A stretch of DNA of 64,000 nt from positions 1,302,001 to 1,366,000 of the forward strand of contig CBDDIR010000003.1 of the NCBI GenBank assembly GCA_965229115.1, read 5' to 3'. The stretch comes from UBA7672 sp965229115. Lineage in GTDB: Bacteria > Pseudomonadota > Alphaproteobacteria > Caulobacterales > Hyphomonadaceae. Each line of letters begins with the position of its first letter. The first letter of the stretch is position 1. Below the pieces are notes generated by a model. That model saw nothing but the letters and a program-made list of their open reading frames with translations. It was not told the DNA's origin and did not search any database. The position numbers were made by a program, and so were the translations under genes. Positions 51,392 through 62,375 of the stretch are shown here, in pieces.

Positions 51392-53404
51392 ATGTTTTCA
51401 TCGATCCTGATCGCCAACCGCGGCGAGATTTCCCGACGCATCATGCGCACCGCCCGAAAGCTCGGAATGCGGACGGTCGCCGTCTATTCCGATGCCGATA
51501 CTGAAGCCGCCTTCGTGCGCGAGGCGGATGAGGCGGTATGGATCGGCGGCGCGGCTGCGGCCGACAGCTATCTCAAGGGCGACCGCATCATCGAGGCGGC
51601 GCTGGATACGGGCGCGGAAACGATCCACCCCGGCTATGGCTTCCTGTCTGAGAATGCAGGCTTTGCCGAAGCAGTGGGTAAGGCGGGGCTGACGTGGATC
51701 GGGCCGCCGCCATCCGCCATTCGCGCGATGGGTCTCAAGGATGCCGCCAAGGCTCTGATGGAGAAGCACGGCGTTCCGGTGACGCCGGGCTATCATGGCG
51801 ACGATCAAAGCGCGAAGACGCTGAAAGCCGAAGCCAAGCGCATCGGCTATCCAGTGCTGATCAAGGCGGTGGCCGGCGGCGGCGGGCGCGGTATGCGCAA
51901 GGTCGACAAGGCGGATGATTTCGAAGCGGCGCTGACGAGTGCGCAGCGCGAGGCGAAGGCCAGCTTTGGCGATGACCGCGTGCTGGTCGAGAAGTTCATC
52001 GAAAGCCCGCGCCATATCGAGGTGCAGGTCTTCGGCGACAACCACGACAACTACATCCACCTGTTTGAGCGCGACTGCTCGCTGCAGCGTCGCCGCCAGA
52101 AGGTGATCGAGGAAGCGCCTGCGCCGGGCATGAGCTTGGCTGTGCGCAAAGCGATGACGGATGCCGCGATCATGGCGGCGAAGGCCGTCGGTTATCGCAA
52201 TGCAGGCACGATCGAGTTCATCGTCGATGGCTCGGGCGTGCTGCGGCCGGACGGGTTCTGGTTCATGGAAATGAACACGCGCCTGCAGGTCGAGCATCCG
52301 GTGACGGAGCTGGTCACGGGTCTCGATCTGGTCGAGCTGCAGCTGAAGGTGGCGGCGGGCAAGAAGCTGCCTGCGCAGTCGGAGATCAAGCTGAACGGCC
52401 ACGCAGTCGAAGCGCGCCTGTGCGCCGAAGATCCAGCGCGGGGCTTCCTGCCATCCTCGGGCCTGCTTGAAGTGTTCGACCTGTCGGCCTTCCACGACGA
52501 GGATCATGGCGGCGGCATTACCCTGCGCCTCGATAGCGCGGTGGAAGAGGGCGATGTTGTGCCCGCTACCTATGATAGCATGATCGCCAAGGCGATTGCG
52601 CATGGACCGACGCGGGATGATGCGCTGGATGCGCTCGGCCAGGCTCTGCGCGAAGCGGAAGTGTGGCCGGTGACAACCAACGCCGCGATGCTGGCGAACC
52701 TGTGCGACCATCCGGAATTCCGCGAGGGCGTTGCGACCACCAACCTCGTCGAAGCCGAGATCGAGGAGATCGCGCAGCCGGACGATGCCGAGCAGGTCGA
52801 CGTGCTGATCCTTGGCGCAGCCGGGATGCGCGGGCTCAACCCGGTCAACGTCTCCGATCCGTGGGACATGGCTGATGGCTTCCGCCTCAATGCGTCGCCT
52901 CGCGCGACCTATGTGTTCGATATTGGCGGCGAGACCCGCTCGGTGAAGCTTGATCATGCCAACGGCGCCGAGCGCGCGCATGTCTTCGGCGACAGCTTCG
53001 AGATCGACATCGAGACGGCTGACATCGACGATGGCGTTATCGTCTCGGGCTCTATCGATGGCGGCGAAGTGTTCGGTACGGTGCGCGCCACCAGTGACGG
53101 CCCGGTGCTGTTCACCCGCGGCCGCGCCATCGCGCTGCGCAGCCCGGAGTTCGGCAATGCGCTGGAAGGTCTGGCAGCCGGCGACGACATCCGCTCGCCC
53201 ATGCCCGGCAAGATCCTCGACGTGAAAGCCAAGCCTGGTCAGGACGTGAAGAAGGGCGATCCGCTCGTGGTGATGGAAGCCATGAAGATGGAACACACGC
53301 TCACCGCCCCGCGCGATGGCAAGGTGGCCGAAGTCTCGGCTGTCGCCGGATCGCAGACGGGCGAGGGCGTCGTGCTCGTGAAACTCGAGGCGCTTCCGGA
53401 ATAG
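51392..53404 (+). CDS. mccA: Methylcrotonyl-CoA carboxylase alpha (biotin) subunit
   Basis: 670 residues. The biotin carboxylase domain (about 1-450) opens with FSSILIANRGEISRRIMRTA and has the ATP-grasp motif KAVAGGGGRGMRKV and catalytic EMNTRLQVEHPVTE. The BT domain follows, and the C-terminal biotin carrier domain has biotinyl Lys632 in VVMEAMKMEHTL. Length fits MCC or PCC alpha; MCC is preferred because the mccB gene and a LiuC-like hydratase are nearby. It carboxylates biotin with bicarbonate and ATP. Confidence 0.9.
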   Translation: MFSSILIANRGEISRRIMRTARKLGMRTVAVYSDADTEAAFVREADEAVWIGGAAAADSYLKGDRIIEAALDTGAETIHPGYGFLSENAGFAEAVGKAGLTWIGPPPSAIRAMGLKDAAKALMEKHGVPVTPGYHGDDQSAKTLKAEAKRIGYPVLIKAVAGGGGRGMRKVDKADDFEAALTSAQREAKASFGDDRVLVEKFIESPRHIEVQVFGDNHDNYIHLFERDCSLQRRRQKVIEEAPAPGMSLAVRKAMTDAAIMAAKAVGYRNAGTIEFIVDGSGVLRPDGFWFMEMNTRLQVEHPVTELVTGLDLVELQLKVAAGKKLPAQSEIKLNGHAVEARLCAEDPARGFLPSSGLLEVFDLSAFHDEDHGGGITLRLDSAVEEGDVVPATYDSMIAKAIAHGPTRDDALDALGQALREAEVWPVTTNAAMLANLCDHPEFREGVATTNLVEAEIEEIAQPDDAEQVDVLILGAAGMRGLNPVNVSDPWDMADGFRLNASPRATYVFDIGGETRSVKLDHANGAERAHVFGDSFEIDIETADIDDGVIVSGSIDGGEVFGTVRATSDGPVLFTRGRAIALRSPEFGNALEGLAAGDDIRSPMPGKILDVKAKPGQDVKKGDPLVVMEAMKMEHTLTAPRDGKVAEVSAVAGSQTGEGVVLVKLEALPE

Positions 53405-53590
53405 ATCTGGCCCGGAATAACGGCGCGCAGCTGGCCCGCATTCGATTCGGGAATTGTTCACCTAGCCCGGCGCAGAATGCTTAACAGCAGTCACGCTATC
53501 GAATTCATCTGCCGCGGCCAAATCCAGCCACATTCCCCAACGACCGTGTGGGCTGGAGAGGTCACGAGTTCCCGGGACGGATCGCGAGCC

Positions 53591-54319
53591 ATGCCCGCAT
53601 TTCTTCTGTTCGCCGTTACGTGGGCGGGTCTTGCCCCCGAGCAGGCGCTTGAGCGTGCGCTCGATGCGGCCGAGCCGCCGGGCGCGATGCGCGCAGCATT
53701 CCACGCCACGCTGACCGCTGGAAACGCCGTCCGCCGCATCGAATTCGACCCCTATGCCGAGCCGAACCTGCGTTTCCGCGTCACCCTGTCACAAGGCTCG
53801 AACGACGAGCTGGACGCGGTGGTGCAGGGCTGGCGCGAAGAGGGCCAGGCCGACAGCCGCCTGTTCGCCGACGACCTGCGCGTGAGCCTGGGCGACGCCC
53901 GCATCGCCGGCGCCGCCGATTCCATGGCCGTCAGCTTCCGCCACAAGGTGTCGGTGAACGATGGCCCGATCGACGCCGAGTTCTCCGCCCGCATGATCGG
54001 CCGCCTGCAGCTCAACCCCACAACCGGCTATCTGCAGACGATTTCCTACGACATCGAGCGCCCTGTGAAGCTCGATGACGGCACCAACATCGACCAGTAC
54101 AACCAGACCTACCAGTTCGGGTATTCCGAGCGCTGGGGCGTCTCCTACGTCGTGGCCTATGACCTCACCGCCAAGGGCGGCAAATGGGGCATGAGCGAAA
54201 CCCGCACCGTCCATGTGGAACTGACCGATATCGCCTTCGGACTGGCCGGCGACAGCCGTCAGGAGCTGAGTTCCAAGCCTTCGCCCTACGCCCCGGCGCT
54301 CACAGCCAAACTCAACTGA
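53591..54319 (+). CDS. Secreted protein of unknown function
   Basis: 242 residues from the ATG at 53591; an upstream frame to 53477 has no signal. Hydrophobic N-terminus (MPAFLLFAVTWAGLAPEQA) suggests a signal peptide. The mature part looks beta-rich with charged surface strands (e.g. RFRVTLSQGSNDELDAVV, RLQLNPTTGYLQTISYDIE) and no cysteine. There is no recognised family. It may be a periplasmic or lipid-binding protein. It precedes DUF1489 by 38 bp. Confidence 0.65.
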   Translation: MPAFLLFAVTWAGLAPEQALERALDAAEPPGAMRAAFHATLTAGNAVRRIEFDPYAEPNLRFRVTLSQGSNDELDAVVQGWREEGQADSRLFADDLRVSLGDARIAGAADSMAVSFRHKVSVNDGPIDAEFSARMIGRLQLNPTTGYLQTISYDIERPVKLDDGTNIDQYNQTYQFGYSERWGVSYVVAYDLTAKGGKWGMSETRTVHVELTDIAFGLAGDSRQELSSKPSPYAPALTAKLN

Positions 54320-54357
54320 AGGGTTGCAGGCGCGTATAGCGCCACTACCTTCGGCGC

Positions 54358-54786
54358 ATGGCGCTTCACATGATCAAGCTCTGCGTCGGCGTGGACAACG
54401 TCGAGGATCTTGCCGAATGGCAGGACAAGCGCGTCAAGGAGCTGGTCAAGAAGGGCAAGCCGCCCAACCCCTTCCACGACACCCGCATGACGCCCAAGCG
54501 GGCCGAGGAAATGCTGGCAGGCGGCTCGATCTACTGGGTGATCAAGAACCACATCATCGTCCGCCAGAAGCTGATCGGCTTCGAGCAGGTGAAGGACAAG
54601 GAGGGCAAGGCCATGTGCCGCGTCCACCTCGACCCGGCTTTGGTCCGCACCAAGTCCCGCAAGAAGCGCCCGTTCCAGGGCTGGCGCTATCTCGAACCGG
54701 GCGATGCGCCCGCGGATGTCGACGGCAAGGGTCCCGCGCTGTCGGCCGATCTGGAGCAGGCGCTCAAAGAAGCGCTCGCCTGGTAA
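54358..54786 (+). CDS. DUF1489 family protein
   Basis: 142 residues. The family pattern is complete: HMIKLCVGVDNVEDLAEWQ at the N-terminus, HDTRMTPKRAEEMLAGGSIYWVIK in the middle and FQGWRYLEPGDAPADV at the C-terminus. DUF1489 is almost restricted to Alphaproteobacteria, and no biochemical function is known. The basic PALVRTKSRKKRPFQ segment might bind nucleic acid. Convergent with panC (7 bp between stops). Confidence 0.93.
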   Translation: MALHMIKLCVGVDNVEDLAEWQDKRVKELVKKGKPPNPFHDTRMTPKRAEEMLAGGSIYWVIKNHIIVRQKLIGFEQVKDKEGKAMCRVHLDPALVRTKSRKKRPFQGWRYLEPGDAPADVDGKGPALSADLEQALKEALAW

Positions 54787-54793
54787 TCGCGCG

Positions 54794-55669
54794 CTAGCGG
54801 CGAACGAAACCCATATTGTCGATCAACCGCGTCTTGCCTAACCGCGCCGCGAACAGCAGGCGACCGCTTGCGCCATTCGGACAGGTCTCAGCGCCAAACG
54901 GCGCCAGCGTGTCGGCGCGGCGCGCTTCCACGTAATCGACTGACGCAAAGCCGGTGGCGAGCAGATCGGCCTTCGCCGCATCCGTCGTCGCGCGGATCGG
55001 CTCGCCCGCTTCCAGCTTCGCAGCCGTCTCGTTCATCACCCGCGCCATCGCAGCGGCCTGGCTACGCTGCGTCGCATCGAGGTAGGCATTGCGCGACGAC
55101 ATCGCGAGGCCATCTACTTCGCGGCGCGTCGGCCCGCCGATGATCTCGATCGGGAAGCCCAGATCGTTCGTCATCCGCTTGATGACCAGCAGTTGCTGGT
55201 AATCCTTCTCCCCGAACACCGCGACGTCGGGCTGCACATGCAGGAACAGGCGGCTCACCACGCTGGCGACGCCTTCGAAGAAATGCGGGCGAACCTCGCC
55301 TTCGAGAATGTGGGACAGGTCCTTGACCACAACGCGCGTGCTATCGCCCGGTGGATACATCTCCGCGGCCGAGGGGCAGTAGCAGAACGAACAGCCCGCT
55401 GCTTCCAGCTTTTCCAGATCGCTTGCTTCAGCGCGCGGATAAGTGCCCAGATCCTCATGCGCCGCAAACTGCGTCGGGTTCACGAAGATGGACGAGGCGG
55501 CGACATCGGCCTTCTCGAGCCCGAGCTTGATCAGGCTGATATGCCCATCGTGCAGCGCGCCCATGGTCGGGGCGAAGGCGATGCGTTTGCCGGCGGCGCG
55601 CTGGGCCCGATGCCAGTCGCGAGCTTCCGCCCGTGTACGCGCGACGACCAGACTGGAACGCTTGGGCAA
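54794..55669 (-). CDS. panC: Pantoate--beta-alanine ligase
   Basis: 291 residues. The HIGH-like motif is FAPTMGALHDGHISLI (about 31-46), the KMSKS-like motif is in GLAMSSRNAYL and FGEKDYQQL is present. It joins pantoate and beta-alanine with ATP to form pantothenate, the coenzyme A precursor. Length is normal. The start is at 55669 and no other pan gene lies next to it. It is divergent from the SPOR gene, 129 bp away. Confidence 0.96.
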   Translation of the reverse strand: MPKRSSLVVARTRAEARDWHRAQRAAGKRIAFAPTMGALHDGHISLIKLGLEKADVAASSIFVNPTQFAAHEDLGTYPRAEASDLEKLEAAGCSFCYCPSAAEMYPPGDSTRVVVKDLSHILEGEVRPHFFEGVASVVSRLFLHVQPDVAVFGEKDYQQLLVIKRMTNDLGFPIEIIGGPTRREVDGLAMSSRNAYLDATQRSQAAAMARVMNETAAKLEAGEPIRATTDAAKADLLATGFASVDYVEARRADTLAPFGAETCPNGASGRLLFAARLGKTRLIDNMGFVRR

Positions 55670-55798
55670 GGCTCAACCCTTCGAAAGACGCAGGGGCGGG
55701 CTTCTAGGCCCGTTCCGCACGTGGATCAATCGCCAGTTCCCGCGGCTGCGTCGCCGCGGGTTTAAGGGTCCTTAACCGGCTCAGCCGATCTTGGCTGC

Positions 55799-56443
55799 AT
55801 GCGATCATGGCTTGGCCGTTATCTCAGGTTTGCGGGGTTCAGCGTCGCGGCGCTGGCAGTGGCTGCGTGCGTGAAGATTGCGCCCGCCCATGCCGCTCCC
55901 GGCCGTCCCGAACCGCTGGTCGGCGATCCGCCGGAAACCGGCCAGATGGCCGCCAAAGCCCAAACCGTCAGCGAAGCCGACCGCATCGCAGCCCTGGAAG
56001 CCCAAGTTGCAGCGCTGGATTCCCAGGTCGCCAACCTGCGCAAAGCCTTCGACGTGCTGGGCCCGCTGCCCGAGCACCCGGACCTGTTCATCCCGGTTTC
56101 GCAGTCCGAAATCGCCGGCCAGCCGGTCGACGCCGAGGCTGAGAACAACGCCCGACTCGCTGCCCTATATTCGCCGCCCCCGGCGCTCGACCGGGCCTCG
56201 TCCCTGTTTTACGCCGCAGAACTGGGCTCCTTCGCCTCGAAAACGGCCGCAGAGAACCGCTGGAAACAGCTCGTTGTCGCCAAGGGCCTGAGCGGGCTCG
56301 AGCCCGGTTATGCAGCAATTGGCGCTGAAACCCGCCTGACGGCTGGCCCGATGGCCAGCCAGGCGGCCGTGGAAGCTCTCTGTGTGGAACTGTCTTCCCT
56401 GACTGGCGCTTGCCGTGCCGTCGCCCCGATAAGGGCGTACTGA
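55799..56443 (+). CDS. SPOR-domain envelope lipoprotein
   Basis: 214 residues. The N-terminus MRSWLGRYLRFAGFSVAALAVAAC ends in a possible lipobox (VAAC), so it may be lipid-anchored. A coiled-coil of about 35 residues (IAALEAQVAALDSQVANLRKAF in two stretches) follows. The C-terminal 75 residues have the SPOR pattern: FYAAELGSFASKTAAENRWKQL and a closing AVEALCVELSSLTGACR. SPOR domains bind denuded glycan at division sites. It lies 4 bp before mipZ, so the two are probably coupled, tying a septal-peptidoglycan protein to the division-site regulator. Confidence 0.8.
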   Translation: MRSWLGRYLRFAGFSVAALAVAACVKIAPAHAAPGRPEPLVGDPPETGQMAAKAQTVSEADRIAALEAQVAALDSQVANLRKAFDVLGPLPEHPDLFIPVSQSEIAGQPVDAEAENNARLAALYSPPPALDRASSLFYAAELGSFASKTAAENRWKQLVVAKGLSGLEPGYAAIGAETRLTAGPMASQAAVEALCVELSSLTGACRAVAPIRAY

Positions 56444-56447
56444 GTCT

Positions 56448-57335
56448 ATGGTAACCTCCGTCATGACAGCCCCCTCCGCCACGACCTCGCGTGACGCCGC
56501 CGGCCACACCGGCCTGGCGCACACCATCGTTGTCGGCAACGAGAAGGGCGGGGCGGGCAAATCGACCGTCGCCATGCACCTCTGCGTCGGCCTGCTGCGC
56601 ATGGGCATGAAGGTCGGCGTGATGGACCTCGACGTCCGCCAACGCTCGCTGGCCCGCTATATCGAGAACCGCTCGCGCTGGATCCGCAACACGGGCGCGC
56701 CGCTGCCCATGCCGGAAGTCGCCCGCATCGACGCCAGCCAGGCCCGCGATCTGGACGCCGCCGAGACCGAGGAATCCAAGCATTTCGAAGACAGCCTGAA
56801 GCGCCTGTCCGAGAAGTGCAATTTCATTATCATCGACGCGCCGGGCGGCGACACCTTCCTGTCGCGCACCGCCCATTCGGCCGCCGATACGCTGATCACG
56901 CCGCTGAACGATTCGTTCGTGGACTTTGACCTTCTGGGCGACGTTGATCCTCAGACGCTCGAAGTCGCCCGCCCCAGCTTCTATGCCGAACTCGTCTGGG
57001 AATGCCGGAAACAGAAGGCCCAGCAGACGCGCAAGCCGATCGACTGGATCGTCATGCGCAACCGCATGTCGCCGCTGGACGCCCGCAACAAGCAGCGCGT
57101 GGGCGAAGCCCTCGACAACCTCTCCCGCCGCGTCGGCTTCCGTATCGCGCCGGGCCTGTCAGAGCGCGTGATCTACCGCGAGCTGTTCCCGATGGGCTTG
57201 AGCTTGCTGGACCTCACGGATGCAGGCTCCGGCGTCGCCTTCACGATGAGCCACGTCGCCGCCCGCCAGGAAATCCGCGACCTGATGATCGTGCTCAAAC
57301 TGCCGGGTCTCGAAGGCAAAGAGATCAGCTTCTAG
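56448..57335 (+). CDS. mipZ: Division plane positioning ATPase MipZ
   Basis: 295 residues of the ParA/MinD type. A deviant Walker A motif KGGAGKST (33-40) is followed by VGVMDLDVRQRSLARYIENR, which is MipZ-like, and NDSFVDFDLLGDVDPQTLEV. GFRIAPGLSERVIYRELFPMGLSLLDL (in two parts) matches Caulobacter MipZ. The ATPase forms a polar gradient and blocks FtsZ assembly near the poles. It lacks the MinD membrane helix. An ATG at 56463 is an alternative start. This is the strongest lineage marker in the window. Confidence 0.94.
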   Translation: MVTSVMTAPSATTSRDAAGHTGLAHTIVVGNEKGGAGKSTVAMHLCVGLLRMGMKVGVMDLDVRQRSLARYIENRSRWIRNTGAPLPMPEVARIDASQARDLDAAETEESKHFEDSLKRLSEKCNFIIIDAPGGDTFLSRTAHSAADTLITPLNDSFVDFDLLGDVDPQTLEVARPSFYAELVWECRKQKAQQTRKPIDWIVMRNRMSPLDARNKQRVGEALDNLSRRVGFRIAPGLSERVIYRELFPMGLSLLDLTDAGSGVAFTMSHVAARQEIRDLMIVLKLPGLEGKEISF

Positions 57336-57346
57336 CTGCACTCCGA

Positions 57347-57449
57347 TTGTCATCCCGGCCGTAGCGAAGCGGAGAGCCGGGACCCATTCATCCATCGTCG
57401 TAGTCTCACAATAGTTCCCGGATAGCGCTACGCGCTTCCGGGATGACAA
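57347..57449. repeat. Intergenic palindromic repeat (GTCATCCCGG type)
   Basis: Outer arms TTGTCATCCCGG (57347-57358) and CCGGGATGACAA (57438-57449) are perfect inverted copies. Each encloses its own hairpin: one built on CCCGGC/GCCGGG around GTAGCGAAGCG, and one on TCCCGGA/TCCGGGA with AGCGC/GCGC-type inner arms. This resembles a dispersed alphaproteobacterial intergenic repeat. It lies between mipZ and the DUF6958 gene and may form a terminator-like 3' end. Confidence 0.8.
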
Positions 57450-57490
57450 GTCGTGGGCTCACCTGTTCAATGCGTGCAGGGAGGACACCA

Positions 57491-57829
57491 ATGCCAACAC
57501 CAAAGAAGCCCGCCAAGGCTCCAGCCAAACCCGCCAAAAAGCCTGCAAAGCGCATTGTTCAGACGCTGAACGTCAACGCGCCAGGCAAGACCTATCCGCG
57601 CGACGCCGACAAGTACGAAGCCGCCCGGAAGGCATTTCTGAAGGTGATGCCGAAAACCGGTCCGGGCGTGACGCAGGCCGAGATGATGGTGCTGATGAAG
57701 GCCGCGCTGCCCGCCAGCGAATGGGACACGACGCAGGGCTGGTGGACCAAGACCGTGCAGCTTGATGCAGAAGCGCGCGGCGAGGTCATCCGCGACGGCG
57801 GCAAGCCGTTGCGCTGGAAGAAGAAGTAG
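57491..57829 (+). CDS. DUF6958 family protein with Lys/Pro/Ala-rich head
   Basis: 112 residues from the ATG at 57491 (GGGAGGAC upstream). The first 20 residues are a low-complexity Lys/Pro/Ala stretch. The rest matches DUF6958: VNAPGKTYPRDADKYEAARK, LKVMPKTGPGVTQAEMMVLMK and GWWTKTVQLDAEARGEVIRD, which looks like a winged-helix fold. The basic head may bind nucleic acid. Function unknown. It converges with the carboxypeptidase gene. Confidence 0.82.
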   Translation: MPTPKKPAKAPAKPAKKPAKRIVQTLNVNAPGKTYPRDADKYEAARKAFLKVMPKTGPGVTQAEMMVLMKAALPASEWDTTQGWWTKTVQLDAEARGEVIRDGGKPLRWKKK

Positions 57830-57844
57830 TCAGCTAGATCAGTC

Positions 57845-59134
57845 TTACTGGGCCGAAACCGGCAGCGACAGCTGGTTCATCGCCTGTGCGCTCGGGGCCG
57901 AACCCGTGGCGACTTCGCTGGTGACCAGGATGGCGTCCTGCGGAGCAACCGTCGTCTGCACCGAAGCAACCGGCGTTGCGGCCAGCTGAGTCGTTGCAAC
58001 CGGAGCAGCAGCCGGAGCGGCAGCCAGTTGGGCCTTGGCCGGCGAGGCTTCGATCAGCGCGCCGATCGGGTCGTTGGCAGCATCAGCCGTTTCGCTGTCG
58101 CCTTGCGCCACTTCCTCGAAAGCCTCGTCGCCTTCTTCGGTCGACTCTTCCAGCTCTGCCACAAGGGCAGGGTCGTTGGAGGAAACGAGGGCTGCGCCAT
58201 CGTCTTCCTGCAGCTTGCGAAGCTGGGCCATGGCGAGGTTGTCGGCCGAGGTGACCGGGGCGCGTTCGCCGAAAGCGATACGGGCGCGCAGGTCGTCGTC
58301 AGCAGGTGCGCCGGTGATGTCGAGGAAGGCGGCTTCCAGAAGGTCGGCCACGTGCTGGTCGCGCGAGCGGCCGGTGGTGCCGCCCATCATGACAGCGATA
58401 ACGCGGCGGCCCGAACGTTCGGCCGAAGCCATCAGGTTGTACCCCGAAGCGTTGGTGAAGCCGGTCTTGATGCCGTCGACGCCCTGAACGCGCTTCAGCA
58501 GCTCGTTGTGGTTGGCGTATTTGCGCTTGCCCCAGGTGAAGGAGGACAGCGAGAAGTAGTTATAGCGGTCGCGGTGGTCGGCATAGACAGCCTCGGCCAG
58601 CTTCGCCATGTCGCGGGCGGTGGTGATCTGCTTCTTGTCCGGCAGGCCCGACGCGTTCTGGAAGTTGGTGGAGGTCATCCCCAGTTCCAGCGCCTTGGCG
58701 TTCATCTTGGCGGCGAATTTCGTTTCGCTGCCGTTACCAAGTTTCTCGGCGATCACGATGGCGACGTCGTTGGCGGACTTGGTGACCAGGGCGCGAATCG
58801 CGTCCTCGACCTTGATGGTCGAGCCCGACTTCAGGCCGAGCTTGGACGGTTGGGCCTGCGAGGCCTTCTTGGAGACGGGCAGGCGGTCCGAAAGCTTGAG
58901 CTTTCCGGCGTCCAGCGCGTCAAAAACGAGATACAGGGTCATGACCTTGGTCAGGGACGCCGGATGACGCTCTTCATCGGCGTCGCGGGCGTGCATCACC
59001 TGGTGCGTGTCCAGATCAATGACGATTGAGGCGTATTTGCCAGCCCAGGCAGGGGTCGAACCGAGAAGGGCGAGCGCCAGAACCAGCGCCGCCTTACGGA
59101 TCCAGGCGATCGGAGAGATCGTCTTCATACGCAA
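57845..59134 (-). CDS. D-alanyl-D-alanine carboxypeptidase (class A PBP, DacA/DacF type)
   Basis: 429 residues from TTG at 59134; the ATG at 59128, two codons in, is an alternative and shares the same GAGG. A Sec signal peptide covers about 1-31. Active-site motifs are SLTK (Ser60-Lys63), SAN (SANDVAIV) and KTG (GIKTGFTN). The C-terminal 150 residues are a low-complexity Ala/Val/Thr region with acidic patches instead of the membrane anchor helix of E. coli DacA. It trims D-Ala from peptidoglycan stem peptides. Confidence 0.93.
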   Translation of the reverse strand: MRMKTISPIAWIRKAALVLALALLGSTPAWAGKYASIVIDLDTHQVMHARDADEERHPASLTKVMTLYLVFDALDAGKLKLSDRLPVSKKASQAQPSKLGLKSGSTIKVEDAIRALVTKSANDVAIVIAEKLGNGSETKFAAKMNAKALELGMTSTNFQNASGLPDKKQITTARDMAKLAEAVYADHRDRYNYFSLSSFTWGKRKYANHNELLKRVQGVDGIKTGFTNASGYNLMASAERSGRRVIAVMMGGTTGRSRDQHVADLLEAAFLDITGAPADDDLRARIAFGERAPVTSADNLAMAQLRKLQEDDGAALVSSNDPALVAELEESTEEGDEAFEEVAQGDSETADAANDPIGALIEASPAKAQLAAAPAAAPVATTQLAATPVASVQTTVAPQDAILVTSEVATGSAPSAQAMNQLSLPVSAQ

Positions 59135-59584
59135 GGGATTCCTCTTTCAGAAAGCACATACAAAGACGAGATTGAGGGTCCGACGTGGACATTACCCAAT
59201 CTTTAAGTCACGTCACCCCTGTTCTGCAGAATGGCACGATCGTCCGTCCCTGGCGCCCATCTTTGGGTCTCTGCCGCCGATTAGGGCGGTGCTTCGCTTA
59301 ATCGTGCATGAACCGTGCAAGTTGTCGCAGGGAGGGTTCAGCGAAGCGGCCACGAATTAACCTTGCGCCCGGACTTTGTGCAAACCGTGGCAGACGCTGC
59401 AGGAACACGATCGCGTCAGCCCTCCGGATCGGCCCCGCCAGCCCCTACTTCTGACGCTTCCCCCAGGTGTTCGTGAGGGTAGCCCTTTCAACTGCGCTCC
59501 AGATCAATATCTAATAGAGAGCGAACCGCTGCTAACCCACCACAAACACGCTAGGCTCTCCCGAAAGGGATCCATTCAGGAACT
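59135..59584. other. Intergenic region between carboxypeptidase and clpS
   Basis: 450 bp between divergent genes. It has alternating GC- and AT-rich patches, including ATCAATATCTAATAG near 59504-59518, and a small stem around GGCGCCCATCTTTGGG. I see no coding frame with a ribosome site, no tRNA and no repeat. It should hold the promoters of both flanking genes, but no confident heat-shock or sigma-70 match was found. Confidence 0.6.
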
Positions 59585-59938
59585 ATGACCGAGAAGCGAC
59601 CTCAACCACCCGGACAAGGCCCCGGCGCACCCGGCACCGCCAAGGAGCTCGGCGTCCAGACGCGCGCGAAGCCGAAGCCCAAGAAGCCGTCCATGTACCG
59701 GGTCCTGCTGCTGAACGACGACTACACTCCCATGGAGTTCGTGGTCCTCGTGCTGGAGCATTTCTTCAACAAGTCCCGTGAGGAAGCCACGCGGATCATG
59801 CTGCACGTCCATAACTATGGCGTCGGCGTGTGCGGCGTATTCCCCATCGAGGTCGCTGAAACCAAGGTGGCTCAGGTCATGGACCTGGCCCGCCGAAGCG
59901 AACACCCCCTTCAATGCACCAAAGAACGAGAGGATTAG
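59585..59938 (+). CDS. clpS: ATP-dependent Clp protease adaptor ClpS
   Basis: 117 residues. The core has MYRVLLLNDDYTPMEFVVLVL and RIMLHVHNYGVGVCGVFP, whose Asn-Asp-Asp and His form the N-degron pocket. A 35-residue disordered, Pro-rich N-terminal arm precedes it. ClpS delivers N-degron substrates to ClpA, which is encoded 9 bp downstream. Confidence 0.96.
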   Translation: MTEKRPQPPGQGPGAPGTAKELGVQTRAKPKPKKPSMYRVLLLNDDYTPMEFVVLVLEHFFNKSREEATRIMLHVHNYGVGVCGVFPIEVAETKVAQVMDLARRSEHPLQCTKERED

Positions 59939-59947
59939 GCACGCTTA

Positions 59948-62257
<2,310 letters not shown>

Positions 62258-62280
62258 GGCAAACCTACGGAAAACCATGA

Positions 62281-62307
62281 GGGCGGCTCGAAAGGGCCGC
62301 CCTTTTT
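62281..62307 (+). terminator. Intrinsic terminator after clpA
   Basis: GGGCGGC (62281-62287) and GCCGCCC (62296-62302) form a 7-bp stem with an 8-nt loop, followed by five T residues. Confidence 0.9.
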
Positions 62308-62375
62308 GTTTGACGATCAGGCGCCCGGCACGGCAACAACACCCCGGGGACGGAACGCTGCGAGTTTGAGGGCGC

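Noticed and set aside
51398..53461. A 687-codon open frame antisense to mccA
   Set aside because: It mirrors the mccA codon pattern, has no ribosome site and a His/Arg/Leu-rich composition typical of GC-rich antisense frames.
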